The position numbers and the translations under genes were made by a program. The notes beneath the pieces were generated by a model. It worked only from the letters and a program-made list of their open reading frames with translations, was not told where the DNA came from and ran no database searches. Shown here in pieces: positions 1 to 8,459 of a stretch of DNA of 36,487 nt. The first letter of the stretch is position 1; each line of letters begins with the position of its first letter. The DNA is from a virus: IMG/VR virus record IMGVR_UViG_3300044675_000797, positions 1-36,487 of that record; one strand, given 5' to 3'.

Positions 1-127
1 ACTGCGCGGGCAGCCATGTCAACACCTTGGGGCAACAGCAAGTCAGCAGTTGCAAAGGTGATGGCGTCCTTGTGATAGACCAAGTTCTGAGCGTACTGAG
101 TAGAAGCAGCGCCGACAAAGGTCACAG
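1..127. repeat. Terminal direct repeat, left copy (contig closure overlap)
   Basis: This stretch is identical to 36361-36487 at the other end of the window. It lies inside the coat-protein reading frame, which continues correctly only if the two ends are joined. That makes it an assembly overlap of a circular map rather than a physical terminal repeat. The length of 127 equals a common maximum assembler k-mer, which is an inference from the length alone. Unit genome length is 36,360 bp. Confidence 0.95.
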
Positions 128-1082
128 TTGCACCAGTTGCAGGCAGCGCGTCCATAGTAGCCAGTGCGTTTGCAGCGGAGTACATAGGAGCCACAGTCAC
201 AGTCCAAGTGCCGGATGAAGCGGTTGCATCAGCCAAAGCAACGAACTGGAACAACGAACCAGTGGATTCACGGGTTTGTGGGTTGACAGCATTGCAAGCA
301 CTGATTGTGAACACGTCGCCAGCTTTGATGGTTGTGGACACAGAGCCTTGCTCCAACAAAATGGAAGTTGCACCTTCGGCAGTAACGCCGGGGGTCTTAA
401 CCAATGTAGAAGCTGATGCACTGCGTGAGCCAGTGGTGTGCTGCTTGATTGACTGAGACATGTTGATCTCGTCAAAGCCCAACACGCCAGTGCCCATCAT
501 GCCGTTCTTGAATTGTTTGCTGATAGTGTCTGTAGGATTGAACAGACCTTTCATGCCTTCAACCAAGCCAGCGTTAGCAGCAGGGTTCACGGTAGCGTAA
601 CGTGGTGACATCACGGCTGCGTTTTCGTTCAGCTTCTGCTGGGCTTGGAGCAAGACCAAAGAAGTAGAAGGAGTGGTGCCAGGTGTACCAACGGTGTTAC
701 CGATGGTTTTGTACGCATTGGCCACGTCTGCATCAATGGAAGATGCCAACTGGCTGATACGAGGCTTCAACACACGCTCTGCGAAGTCATCCAATTGCAT
801 GGTCAATTCAGCAGATGTGAAGTTGACACCGATGTGCTTTTGGCTGGCAACGGTCAAAGTGGTGAACTGTTCGTTGTCGTCCTGAACTTGCAGGGCGGCG
901 CCGTCAGTTACCAAAGCGCGGTCGGGTAAGCGAATACGCAGTGTAGAACCAATCTTAGCACCTTCAACAGCAAAGCTGTCGTCGTACTGGCGGTTCACGT
1001 TACGGGTGAGCACAAGGTTGTTCTCGAGAATTTCGAGAGCTTTTCTTGTGATCATATCAATCGTCAGAATACTGTTTGACAT
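1..1082 (-). CDS. Major capsid protein, P22 coat-like (N-terminal and central part; continues across the circle junction)
   Basis: Forms the icosahedral head shell. Reading minus from ATG at 1082, the frame opens MSNSILTIDMITRKALEILE and stays open to base 1. Joined at the circle junction it continues in the 36360-36231 stretch and ends ...RPQMACRIWG. The joined length is 1212 nt, 403 aa, close to the usual P22-type coat length of about 430 aa. The start has a good ribosome site (AAAGGA, 8 nt upstream). The N-terminal helix followed by a 'TRNVNRQYDDSF' segment and the 'LYGF...RP' C-terminus fit the P22 coat family. It lies just after the scaffold gene, as in P22. The family call is from recognition of sequence pattern, not a search. 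Confidence 0.9.
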   Translation of the reverse strand, partial: MSNSILTIDMITRKALEILENNLVLTRNVNRQYDDSFAVEGAKIGSTLRIRLPDRALVTDGAALQVQDDNEQFTTLTVASQKHIGVNFTSAELTMQLDDFAERVLKPRISQLASSIDADVANAYKTIGNTVGTPGTTPSTSLVLLQAQQKLNENAAVMSPRYATVNPAANAGLVEGMKGLFNPTDTISKQFKNGMMGTGVLGFDEINMSQSIKQHTTGSRSASASTLVKTPGVTAEGATSILLEQGSVSTTIKAGDVFTISACNAVNPQTRESTGSLFQFVALADATASSGTWTVTVAPMYSAANALATMDALPATGATVTFVGAASTQYAQNLVYHKDAITFATADLLLPQGVDMAARA

Positions 1083-1103
1083 TTTAAAAGTCCTTTAAAA
1101 AAA

Positions 1104-1892
1104 TTAGCGGTTCTGTGCTTGTAGCTTCTTAATCTGTCTTGCACGTTCAGCTTCAATCCACTGGGATGTTGTCATGCTCTTGATAGAGCGTGGATCCGTA
1201 GTGTCCAAAGTTGTTGCTCCTGCGGAGCGTGCAGTAACAGGAGAAATCGGCGCTGGCGCAGATGTCGTTTTTCTAACTGGGGGCGCTGAAACCAATTTGG
1301 CCTCAATTTTCCCAATTTCCTTCGCCTGGCTGAGTGGCGACATGCGTGAGATTCGATCTGCTTCTTTTGGATTAGAGCCGAGATAGTACGCTAACTCTGG
1401 CCCAACGTCCGAAGACTGGATCGTTTCTGCCATCACGTTTGTGATCGGAAGTTTAGGGTTGTAGGCGACTTGTTCAAAGTCGTCGTACTTAGTCCTAGCT
1501 TCTTCTTCCAAGTCGTGATAACTCTCAAGAACAGCCGATTGCTGCTTTGCCGCTTCACGTTTGGCGATCAGTTCTTCGGCTTTCTGATAAGCCAATGCTT
1601 CCGCATAGGCTTCAGGGCTTTCAAACTGGTCAACGGACGCAGTTGGTGCAGCTTTCACGATTTGCGATTCCGCAGACCGATTTGCTTGCTCTCTTTCCCA
1701 CTTACGTTGCTCTCTTGCGAGGCGTTTGCCGATCATCGCGTCAATTTCAGCCTGAGAGTATTTTTTCTCTTCGACTTGATCAACTTGGTTCTCAGCGACT
1801 TCCGGCGTACTTTCAGCAACTTCAGGTGTGGCCGTCACATCCGTGGTTGGCGCGGAGTCTACTTCCGCTAGGGCTTGGACTTCTTCAGTCAT
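1104..1892 (-). CDS. Scaffolding protein (capsid assembly)
   Basis: Probable internal scaffold that guides coat assembly and leaves the mature head. The 262-aa product has an acidic, Ala/Val/Glu/Pro-rich N-terminus (residues 1-45). A strongly charged helical segment follows (about 46-130, with KRLAREQRKWEREQ), and the end is basic (ERARQIKKLQAQNR). Low complexity, predicted helix and a basic C-terminus are typical of P22-type scaffolds, whose C-terminus binds coat. It lies immediately upstream of the coat gene in the same direction (21 nt gap), the normal position. There is no clear sequence signature, so the call depends mainly on composition and place. Confidence 0.8.
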   Translation of the reverse strand: MTEEVQALAEVDSAPTTDVTATPEVAESTPEVAENQVDQVEEKKYSQAEIDAMIGKRLAREQRKWEREQANRSAESQIVKAAPTASVDQFESPEAYAEALAYQKAEELIAKREAAKQQSAVLESYHDLEEEARTKYDDFEQVAYNPKLPITNVMAETIQSSDVGPELAYYLGSNPKEADRISRMSPLSQAKEIGKIEAKLVSAPPVRKTTSAPAPISPVTARSAGATTLDTTDPRSIKSMTTSQWIEAERARQIKKLQAQNR

Positions 1893-1969
1893 GTTTTCTG
1901 AATCCTAAGATTCCTCGGTCAACTGGGCCGATACAGTTTGTCAGCACATTATGCTGGAATTTTTTTCAG

Positions 1970-2263
1970 TTAGCAATCTTCAGCGCCATCAAATTCTGGC
2001 AATGTTTTTAAATGCTCGTAAACTTGAGCAATAAAATTTGACGCGCCATTTGCAACAGACACAGAAACTTGATACGGCTTGTTAAATTGTTGAGTTTCAC
2101 CTTTGAAATTGACAGTGGCAACAATTTGACTTTTATCACCATTAATTCCGATAACTTTAACGTAAGCAGAAAAAGACACTCGCTGAGTGCCATTTTCAAT
2201 GCTACCAATAGGTGTGTGAACTACAGATTTACCTTCAGCTTCAATAATTTTACGCAGGGCCAT
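1970..2263 (-). CDS. Conserved phage protein of unknown function, next to tailspike
   Basis: 97-aa soluble protein beginning MALRKIIEAEGKSVVHTP, with alternating hydrophobic residues suggesting a beta-rich fold (VSFSAYVKVIGI, SQIVATVNF, YQVSVSVANG) and a C-terminal helix. The ribosome site AAGGA lies 6 nt before the ATG. I recognise the type from other environmental phages, where it sits beside fibre genes, but I know no function. Its place between the pectate-lyase-fold spike and the scaffold suggests a minor structural or assembly role. No cysteine cluster, signal peptide or membrane segment is seen. Confidence 0.75.
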   Translation of the reverse strand: MALRKIIEAEGKSVVHTPIGSIENGTQRVSFSAYVKVIGINGDKSQIVATVNFKGETQQFNKPYQVSVSVANGASNFIAQVYEHLKTLPEFDGAEDC

Positions 2264-2283
2264 GATTGTTCCTTGTAGTTGAA

Positions 2284-3678
2284 TTAAGTTCCTTGAACAA
2301 ACAAGTTCATTGAACTTACGTTGTATGTATCGGCAGACATATTTACTAACAATGTTTGAAAGTTTGAAGTGCCAACTGTGTATGTTCTTGCCGCCGGTGA
2401 TCCTCGCGTTTGACTTGAAATAACTGTTGGGGCGTTACCACCTCCATACCACAAAACCAAATCGCTAAATTGTGTGTTTGAATCAGTGCTTTTTGCGCCA
2501 GCTACCAAAGTCAAGTATGCTGAATTGAATGTTCCCGCGCCCAACAAACCACCTTCTGCAACTACTGTTGCAACCCCGTTTACACAACTAGAAGAAGTTC
2601 TTTGGTTTAATCTTGCTGTTCCAAGATTGGTAAGACCTAAAGTCATGTAATCTGCGTTTAATATGGGTGTAGTTACATACTCATCTTGAATAATTATTGG
2701 GTATGCACCATTCAATGTGGTTGTGCCATTTGGTTTTGAATTGATAAACCTTGCATAAATGCCGCCAGCAGTTGTTTCAATGCTTGCGCTATTAGTCAAG
2801 TAAACATTTTGAATGGTGCAATTAGTAGCGCCAATTTTCACATTTCCTTTTGCTACCAAACCACCAAAAACAACACATTGTGTTCCGCTAGCAAAATCAA
2901 TTGCGTCTGTGATTGCACCGCTGTTTTCCATCCAAATGTTATAAAATTTATTTCCGTATGCGCTATTTAAAGTTCTAATCCCTTTGTTTATGCAATTTTG
3001 AATTAGACCGCCAAAAAATGAATTCCCTCTTGATTCATCAAGCAAAATAGCGTCAACAGTAGAAAACTGTACTTCGCAAGTATAAAATTCATTGTTGTTT
3101 GAATCGTTTTCACAAACAATTCCAGTATCACAACCACGAACAATTAAACGGGTGTGTGCGCTTTCAAAAATGTCTTGGGCTACATATCCAGTTTTAAAGT
3201 TAGCAACTATTACGTTTGTGACAATAGCGCCAACAGCACCCTCATTGCTTGCGTTGCCTATTTGAAGGCCGATTGAAGTGCCAGTGCCTGGGCCAAGAAT
3301 CATTATGTTTTCAATGCCCACACCACTTGCGAAACCGCCGTCAACGCCTATCTTTAAAGCAATGCCTGAAGTTGCTGTAAATTTCATTACAGTGCCGCCA
3401 TAATTGGCAGAATTCAACCATGCCGCGTTACCAAACACTGCGTTCGTCGAATACCAAAAACCTTGTCCTTGAAATCTGACATTTTTATTGGTGTATAGAC
3501 TTGAAATCAAATAAGTTTTGTTAGCGGCTAATACGATTGTGCCGCCATTTGGACAGGCAGTAATTGCCGCAGTAAAAGCCGCTGTGTCATCAGTAGTGCC
3601 ATCCCCAACAGCCCCATAATCTTGGACGTTAATCGGCGACCCATCTATCATTGAATACGAAACTTTTGTAAGGGCCAC
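2284..3678 (-). CDS. Tailspike-like protein with pectate-lyase superfamily beta-helix
   Basis: Probable receptor-binding spike that binds or cleaves host surface glycan. The 464-aa product starts at GTG with ribosome site GGAAAG. Residues about 15-45 carry the start signature of the Pectate_lyase_3 family (VQDYGAVGDGTTDDTAAF). A long right-handed beta-helix region follows, with repeating short strands and Asn/Gly turns (IENIMILGPG, TNVIVANFKTGY, NNNEFYTCEV, GNSFFGGLIQN, GNKFYNIWMEN). The C-terminal 130 residues are beta-rich and may be the trimer end. It lies directly downstream of the S74 fibre gene (2-nt gap). There is no head-binding domain in this chain; such a domain is encoded separately at 4883-5383. 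The catalytic residues are not identifiable by eye. Confidence 0.85.
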   Translation of the reverse strand: MALTKVSYSMIDGSPINVQDYGAVGDGTTDDTAAFTAAITACPNGGTIVLAANKTYLISSLYTNKNVRFQGQGFWYSTNAVFGNAAWLNSANYGGTVMKFTATSGIALKIGVDGGFASGVGIENIMILGPGTGTSIGLQIGNASNEGAVGAIVTNVIVANFKTGYVAQDIFESAHTRLIVRGCDTGIVCENDSNNNEFYTCEVQFSTVDAILLDESRGNSFFGGLIQNCINKGIRTLNSAYGNKFYNIWMENSGAITDAIDFASGTQCVVFGGLVAKGNVKIGATNCTIQNVYLTNSASIETTAGGIYARFINSKPNGTTTLNGAYPIIIQDEYVTTPILNADYMTLGLTNLGTARLNQRTSSSCVNGVATVVAEGGLLGAGTFNSAYLTLVAGAKSTDSNTQFSDLVLWYGGGNAPTVISSQTRGSPAARTYTVGTSNFQTLLVNMSADTYNVSSMNLFVQGT

Positions 3679-3680
3679 GA

Positions 3681-4871
3681 TTACTTTCCTTCCAACGCGC
3701 TAATGCGCTCGGTGAGTTGAGTGATTAAAACTTGTTGTTCTTGAATCGCTTTGGTTAAAAGCGCAATCATGTTTCCTTCAGCAATTCCAAAAAATTCTTC
3801 TGTAACTGCTTGTTTAGTGATATTGCCTTCGCTGTCTTTTTCTTCAGGCTCAATTACGCAATCATTTTTCTTAATGATGCTGTTTAAATATGGTTTATTT
3901 TTTAAGACTTCTTGAACTTCTTGAGCAATAAAACCAATAGTTGGGGTGTCAGTATCAAAATTATGAACTGGATGTTTTTTCCAAGAGAATTGAACAGGAT
4001 TTAAAGCACAAATATCATTTAACGATCCTGTAAGCGGAATAACATCTTGTTTGTATCTTCCGTCAGAAGTGGCAATCGTGCTACTTGTAGCAAAAATTTG
4101 GCTGTTAACTTGTAACTTATAAGCGCCATTGCTTGATGTATATCCAACTAATAGATAGCCATTTGCGTCAACCATCATTGGTTGGCTAAAAGTAATGGTG
4201 TTTCCCGCAGTGCCAGAAGCGGCTCGATACCATTTATGTTCACCAGTGTCTTGCACATACATTGTTGCAACATTGGTGATTTTATAAATGAAATTGCTTC
4301 CGTTAAAGGAAGCGTTAGTTCCAGTATAAAAAGCTGGAGTGGAATTGCCTTGTGCCGCAATAAACGACCCCGCACCGCCAATTTGTAAAGCTGGCGTTAC
4401 AGTAGCCCAAGTGCTTGGCGTTACGCCAATACCCAAATTTGCGCCATCAAATACTAAAGCAGAGCCAGTTGCTAAAGCGCTTGTGCTAGAAGCATAAACA
4501 ACACCATTTGTGGTAAACGACGTTAAATTTGTACCGCCATTAGCGGTTGGCAAAGTGCCACTTACATGAGTCGTAAGGCCAATTTTTCCGTAACTGGGGG
4601 CAACGCCAACGCCGCCAGAAATTAAAGCGCTGCCAGTAGCTACATCAGCAAGTTTTGACAATGCGGTAGTAGTTGACGCGTAAAGCAAATCACCCACGGC
4701 GTAAGACGTTTGGCCTGTGCCACCTTTGGTTGCGCTAATAGTGCTAAGACCTGGTGTTATGTCTGAAATAGCAAGTTTAACCGTAGCGCTGCTTTGAACA
4801 ATTGGTAATACTTCAGTCCCCGCAACGGGGGTGGTTGCTGAAGTTAGCGCGGAAATTTTTGTATTGGCCAT
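3681..4871 (-). CDS. Tail fibre with C-terminal peptidase S74 intramolecular chaperone
   Basis: 396-aa fibre. The N-terminal part (about 1-130) has GGTG-containing repeats (ISATKGGTGQTSYAVGDLLY and PTANGGTNLTSFTTNGVVYA), typical of fibre shafts. The middle is beta-rich. The C-terminal region (about 280-396) is the S74 chaperone-of-endosialidase domain: 'TSDGRYKQDV' with the Ser-Asp catalytic pair, 'GFIAQEVQEVL', and a final coiled coil (EQQVLITQLTERISALEG). In this family the domain trimerises the fibre and then cuts itself off after the Ser/Asp site, so the mature fibre probably lacks the last 115 or so residues. It sits between the head-binding-like protein and the pectate-lyase spike. Confidence 0.87.
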   Translation of the reverse strand: MANTKISALTSATTPVAGTEVLPIVQSSATVKLAISDITPGLSTISATKGGTGQTSYAVGDLLYASTTTALSKLADVATGSALISGGVGVAPSYGKIGLTTHVSGTLPTANGGTNLTSFTTNGVVYASSTSALATGSALVFDGANLGIGVTPSTWATVTPALQIGGAGSFIAAQGNSTPAFYTGTNASFNGSNFIYKITNVATMYVQDTGEHKWYRAASGTAGNTITFSQPMMVDANGYLLVGYTSSNGAYKLQVNSQIFATSSTIATSDGRYKQDVIPLTGSLNDICALNPVQFSWKKHPVHNFDTDTPTIGFIAQEVQEVLKNKPYLNSIIKKNDCVIEPEEKDSEGNITKQAVTEEFFGIAEGNMIALLTKAIQEQQVLITQLTERISALEGK

Positions 4872-4882
4872 GGTTGTCCCAC

Positions 4883-5383
4883 TTAGTTAAACATGACTTC
4901 AATTTTTGAAGTATATGGCGGCGCTTCAGAAAAAGTTAATGTAGTACCGCTAACAGAGTATGTGTTTTTATTTTGATAAACGCCGTTAATGTAAACAAAA
5001 CCATATTCTTCACCAAAAGACGCAGCGCTTAAAGTGAAAGTAAATGTTGTACCGTCGCCGGTAAAGTTCTGAATTTGATACGATGCCGCACCTAAGCCAT
5101 AAATATTGTCATAGGTTGCAATCAATACGTCAGTTGAATCTTTTAAAACAAATTTATATGGTGCTGCTGTAATCCATATTTCCCCACCATCAGGCACGCG
5201 GCCAGCCGCATCCAAAATAACTGGATTAGTACGGGCGACATTTCCCACGCTAGTTGTATAGCTAACTTGAGGAGTTGTTGTACCGGCCGCATAGGTGTAC
5301 AACTTACCGCCAGTCAGTACTGAGCCAGTGTTGGTAAAGAATTGGGCCGCAACGCCGCCCACAGGGGAGAGAAAGACGGCCAT
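4883..5383 (-). CDS. Tailspike head-binding-domain-like protein (stand-alone)
   Basis: 166-aa beta-rich protein. Residues 1-105 match the layout of the P22 tailspike N-terminal head-binding domain: a short strand, 'GGKLYTYAAGTTTPQ', 'NPVILDAAGRV', 'GGEIWI', then 'YKFVLKDSTDVLIATYDNI'. In P22 this domain plugs the enzymatic spike into the tail hub. Here the chain continues for only about 60 residues (NGVYQNKNTYSVSGTTLTF), which looks like a small adapter domain, and then stops. The receptor-binding parts follow as separate genes downstream. It probably acts as an adapter anchoring one or both spikes. Ribosome site AAAGG before the ATG. No frameshift is seen at its end. Confidence 0.75.
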   Translation of the reverse strand: MAVFLSPVGGVAAQFFTNTGSVLTGGKLYTYAAGTTTPQVSYTTSVGNVARTNPVILDAAGRVPDGGEIWITAAPYKFVLKDSTDVLIATYDNIYGLGAASYQIQNFTGDGTTFTFTLSAASFGEEYGFVYINGVYQNKNTYSVSGTTLTFSEAPPYTSKIEVMFN

Positions 5384-5392
5384 GATTAACCT

Positions 5393-5662
5393 TTATTCGT
5401 ATGCAACTGTAAACGCGGCAGAAGTACCCGCTAAAACAATGTACAGACCTTTATTGAAATACAGACCGGCTGGAATGTTCAAGTAGGTTGTGCCTGCGCT
5501 CACAGAAAACGTATCAGCAATCTTAGGATCGCTGGTGCTGTTAGCACCTGAGTCATAAATTGTCAAAGTGCCGCTTGAAGATGCTGTCACAAAGATGCCG
5601 AACAGCTTGCCAGCGCCAACTTTAACTTGTGTGGTTGCTGCGGTTTGGGTGTAATTAGCCAT
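5393..5662 (-). CDS. Small structural-type protein, unknown function
   Basis: 89-aa protein beginning MANYTQTAATTQVKVGAG. It is rich in Ser/Thr/Ala/Gly with alternating hydrophobic residues (FGIFVTASSSGTLTIYDSG, GLYIVLAGTSAAFTVAYE), as in small beta-sandwich virion proteins. AAGGAAG precedes the ATG. Similar small proteins are common in phage structural operons, where they may be decoration or fibre-adapter subunits; I cannot decide which. It lies 9 nt upstream of the head-binding-like gene, so it is likely co-translated with the spike cluster. Confidence 0.7.
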   Translation of the reverse strand: MANYTQTAATTQVKVGAGKLFGIFVTASSSGTLTIYDSGANSTSDPKIADTFSVSAGTTYLNIPAGLYFNKGLYIVLAGTSAAFTVAYE

Positions 5663-5671
5663 GGTGCTTCC

Positions 5672-6034
5672 TTATGCCAAGAATTTGAGCTTGTATAGCG
5701 TGCGAAGATAAATCTCAACGATATTATCTATCAATTGTTGCAGTGATGAATCAGATTTATCACATACATCGTAACGAGCCGCTTCGATTTCAGCAAGTGA
5801 ATCTTGCAAAAACTCAATGACGTTGGCCGTTTTCTTGGCCGAATTCAAGGTAATCGGGCCAATCAAACCGTACCGGCCTTGGTAGGCTTCGGCAAAGTCA
5901 TCAGCCGCGCCAATGATGCGGTTATAGAAGATGTTAAGCGCTTCGTGCTTGCTAAAGCTGCGAGTGTTCAAATGCACGGAATGTGCGACATCCCGCGCCA
6001 AGAACAGCAAGCCTAAAAATTCATTTGCTTTCAT
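5672..6034 (-). CDS. DUF5856-like protein
   Basis: 120-aa all-helical protein of unknown function. The pattern 'FLGLLFLARDVAHSVHLNTRSFSKHEAL...FY..I...AD.FAEAYQGRYGLIGP' is what I recognise as the DUF5856 family of phage proteins; the family number is from memory and not checked. The conserved His, Asp and Glu residues spaced along helices are reminiscent of ferritin-like four-helix proteins, but metal binding is only a guess. The start overlaps the portal stop by 4 nt (ATGA), so it is translationally coupled to portal. Confidence 0.75.
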   Translation of the reverse strand: MKANEFLGLLFLARDVAHSVHLNTRSFSKHEALNIFYNRIIGAADDFAEAYQGRYGLIGPITLNSAKKTANVIEFLQDSLAEIEAARYDVCDKSDSSLQQLIDNIVEIYLRTLYKLKFLA

Positions 6035-8229
6035 TGTGGCATTCCCATCTGTTGTTCTGGTGGCATTTCTTGCTGCGGAGGCATCATCTCCATAGGCATG
6101 GATTCCTCACGCATCTCAGGCATCTGGTTGACTGTGTTTTGCGACTCCATGGCCGCAGCAACAACACCCATGGCGATGTCTTGGATTTGTTCTTCGGTCA
6201 TGCCTGCCTGCACAGCGGCAATGCGCTTGGTTTCGGCGTCATAAAGTTTGATCTGAGCCTCAAAGTCTTTGCGCTCCATGTCTTGCATCTCAATAGATTT
6301 GCCGACATTTTCAATCATCTGGTGCATCTGCTCCATCTCAGCGCCCATGGCCTGAATTTGTTGCTGGGCCGCCTGCAATGCTGGATCGTCCTCGCCATCC
6401 GACAAGAACTTAGGATCAATGGTCTTGGCAAAGCGCTTGGACATTTCTTGGGCGCCAGGCCAGTCCATATTCTTAACAAACAAGTCACCGGCCACTTGCC
6501 ACAGTTGGGGATTACCCTGTAAGAGTTGAGCCATGGCTTCCAAAGCCTCTTGGCGCTTGGTTGCGTAGCCTGGGCCAGTCGTGGCCACCACATCGTACTT
6601 ACCAACGCCGGGGTTGTAAATCTTTTCGATCACAATGCCCTGCTCGTTCACAATCTTGTTGACGGGTTGAGGCTGGTCAGGGTTGATCTTGACCATCTTA
6701 GTCTCGCCATCTTCACCAATAATGCGGGCAATGCGCTGGGTGTCGTAAATCTTAGGGATCAAGTCCACCAACTGACGGGCCACATGGCGCACGGCACGGG
6801 TCAGGTTGTCACCATAATGGAAAGTACCTACATCACCCTCACGCTGGCGGGCCAAAATGGCTTTGCCAGAGCGCTCATTGCTTCCCATACCCAAAGAAGC
6901 ATTGTATTGACCAGTTGTGGACTTAATGTCCTCTGATGCACCCGCTTTGGCCTGCAATAGACCCGTAGAAGCCATTGGCGGCTGGGCACGCTGGGGTAGT
7001 GGCAACACCGCGCCTTGGCCGTCTGTAACGTCAGGATTTACTTCAAGATAAGGCCAATTGTTTGTGTTGGCTGTCTTCCATTTGTCCTCATAGCCCTCGA
7101 ATTGGCCACCATAGCCAATAAACGGAGCTTTGGGGGCCAGCGCCAGCATCTCAGCTTCCTGAGACACCCAGTAGTTGTACATGCGCTGGGCATCTTTGGC
7201 GTTACGCACCAAGCCAGAAATGTAGATACGGCCATCAACCTCGAATTCGTTACCAACAACACGGATTACTGGAATCCATTTGCCAGCCCACTCTTTTTGT
7301 TCAAGGATTTCGTAGCCGTTGATCTTGCAGTACATCACCCGTGGGCGCTCAGACATGCGTGATTTGACAGGCTTGCCAAACATGTCCTTGAGCATCTTGT
7401 CTTCAGGCGTGCCTTCAAAGGCCGACTGGTTGCCAGGGTACAAATTCAGTTTGGTTTTGTCGTAGTCAATGTAGTAATAACTAGCAATACGCACTGTGTC
7501 TTCATTAAGCCAGTTGCTGATCGACTGATCGCCTACACCAAGGGACTGGAGCGTAGAGATAGGCGCAGCATCAGGGTACTGGCGCTCATATTCTGCTTTT
7601 GTTAGGTCTTCGGTAATAAAACAATACTTGGCATCTGCACCCGTTGGGTCTTGGATCAGGGGATCCATGTAAACCGAAAAGGAGTTGCGAATACGGCCAA
7701 TTTTGATGTCTTGATCGAATGTGTTTTCGTCGCAGTACTCGGTCATTAGGGTGATGTAACCCTCGCCGTAAGACACTTGGTTCTCGCAAGCGGTGTCGTA
7801 AGCCACGTCAGCGTCAGAGATGTACTCGATGTGACGGATCATGCCGTTAAAAATGTCCGCGACTTCCACGTCGGCGTTGTCATCGACTGGAATGACCTTC
7901 GCGCCTGGGCGGTTCTGACGCATGTCATTCGTCACTTGACGAACGTGCTGCGGCAGTTTGTTAATTGTCAGGGTTGGGCGGGCGTTGATCGTCTGACCTT
8001 GCACCGCGCCACGGGTGGCCAGCACGTCAGCAGGCCACTGCCAATGATTGTCGGGTGATCCGGCATAAAAGCGCAGATCGTCAATTTCATCCTCACGGCT
8101 TTCAGCCAGTGCAGAGACAGCCATGTCCAACCGAGCGCGGGCGGTTGTCAGAATGTCTGAATCAGACTTTGGTGGTTTGCCGCCAGCAGCTACGTTAGCG
8201 GCTGCGACTATTCCGGTTGGATCATTCAT
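6031..8229 (-). CDS. Portal protein, P22 gp1-like
   Basis: Forms the dodecameric ring at the unique head vertex through which DNA is packaged and ejected. At 732 aa it matches P22 gp1 (725 aa) in length. The N-terminal region contains 'DDLRFYAGSPDNHWQW', 'RPTLTINKLPQHVRQVTND' and 'NRPGAKVIPVDD', a pattern I associate with the P22 portal family. The C-terminal 120 residues form a long helical, Gln/Met-rich tail (QQQIQAMGAEMEQMHQMIEN and MPMEMMPPQQEMPPEQQMG), like the helical barrel and disordered end of P22-type portals. The ATG overlaps the stop of the GroES-like gene (ATGA). It is followed by the DUF5856-like gene in the same arrangement. Confidence 0.92.
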   Translation of the reverse strand: MNDPTGIVAAANVAAGGKPPKSDSDILTTARARLDMAVSALAESREDEIDDLRFYAGSPDNHWQWPADVLATRGAVQGQTINARPTLTINKLPQHVRQVTNDMRQNRPGAKVIPVDDNADVEVADIFNGMIRHIEYISDADVAYDTACENQVSYGEGYITLMTEYCDENTFDQDIKIGRIRNSFSVYMDPLIQDPTGADAKYCFITEDLTKAEYERQYPDAAPISTLQSLGVGDQSISNWLNEDTVRIASYYYIDYDKTKLNLYPGNQSAFEGTPEDKMLKDMFGKPVKSRMSERPRVMYCKINGYEILEQKEWAGKWIPVIRVVGNEFEVDGRIYISGLVRNAKDAQRMYNYWVSQEAEMLALAPKAPFIGYGGQFEGYEDKWKTANTNNWPYLEVNPDVTDGQGAVLPLPQRAQPPMASTGLLQAKAGASEDIKSTTGQYNASLGMGSNERSGKAILARQREGDVGTFHYGDNLTRAVRHVARQLVDLIPKIYDTQRIARIIGEDGETKMVKINPDQPQPVNKIVNEQGIVIEKIYNPGVGKYDVVATTGPGYATKRQEALEAMAQLLQGNPQLWQVAGDLFVKNMDWPGAQEMSKRFAKTIDPKFLSDGEDDPALQAAQQQIQAMGAEMEQMHQMIENVGKSIEMQDMERKDFEAQIKLYDAETKRIAAVQAGMTEEQIQDIAMGVVAAAMESQNTVNQMPEMREESMPMEMMPPQQEMPPEQQMGMPQ

Positions 8230-8459
8230 TCCAAAACCCCTAAAATATGAGGCTCACGCATCACGACGTACATCTTGCCGTCTTGTTTAAATTCTTGCCC
8301 TACACCAAAGTATACGTGATCTCCAACCTTGATGTCTAAACATTTTGCGCCGACGGCTACTGCAATGCCGGTTTCAGTTTGTGAGTTCAGAGGCAATACA
8401 AACAAGGGATGCTTTTCAACATCTCGCTCAATGATGACGCAATCTTGGAGTGCTTTCAT
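8226..8459 (-). CDS. GroES-like co-chaperonin (Cpn10 fold)
   Basis: 77-aa protein aligning along most of the GroES domain. It opens '[18 protein letters not shown]', equivalent to 'RPLHDRVIVKRKEVE' of GroES. It continues with '[21 protein letters not shown]', equivalent to the 'GEVLAVG...DVKVGDIVIF' core, and ends '[13 protein letters not shown]', equivalent to 'LIMSESDILAIVE'. The segment in the mobile-loop position is short (about residues 17-30, [13 protein letters not shown]). It probably pairs with host GroEL to fold phage coat or another virion protein, as T4 gp31 does; that role is inferred. It overlaps both neighbours by 4 nt (ATGA), immediately before portal. Confidence 0.83.
   Translation of the reverse strand: MKALQDCVIIERDVEKHPLFVLPLNSQTETGIAVAVGAKCLDIKVGDHVYFGVGQEFKQDGKMYVVMREPHILGVLE

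Noticed and set aside
1-127. Physical terminal repeat of the virion DNA, as in T7-like phages
   Set aside because: The repeat lies within the coat gene and has the length of an assembler k-mer; a real packaging repeat would not normally split an essential gene like this.
1891-1965. Small hairpins between scaffold and the 97-aa gene (CAGCA/TGCTG and GAATC/GATTC)
   Set aside because: Short 5-bp stems; the T run is on the untranscribed strand, so not a late-block terminator.
5983-6522. 179-codon plus-strand frame opposite portal
   Set aside because: His/Leu-rich antisense shadow of the portal gene's Gln/Met-rich end.
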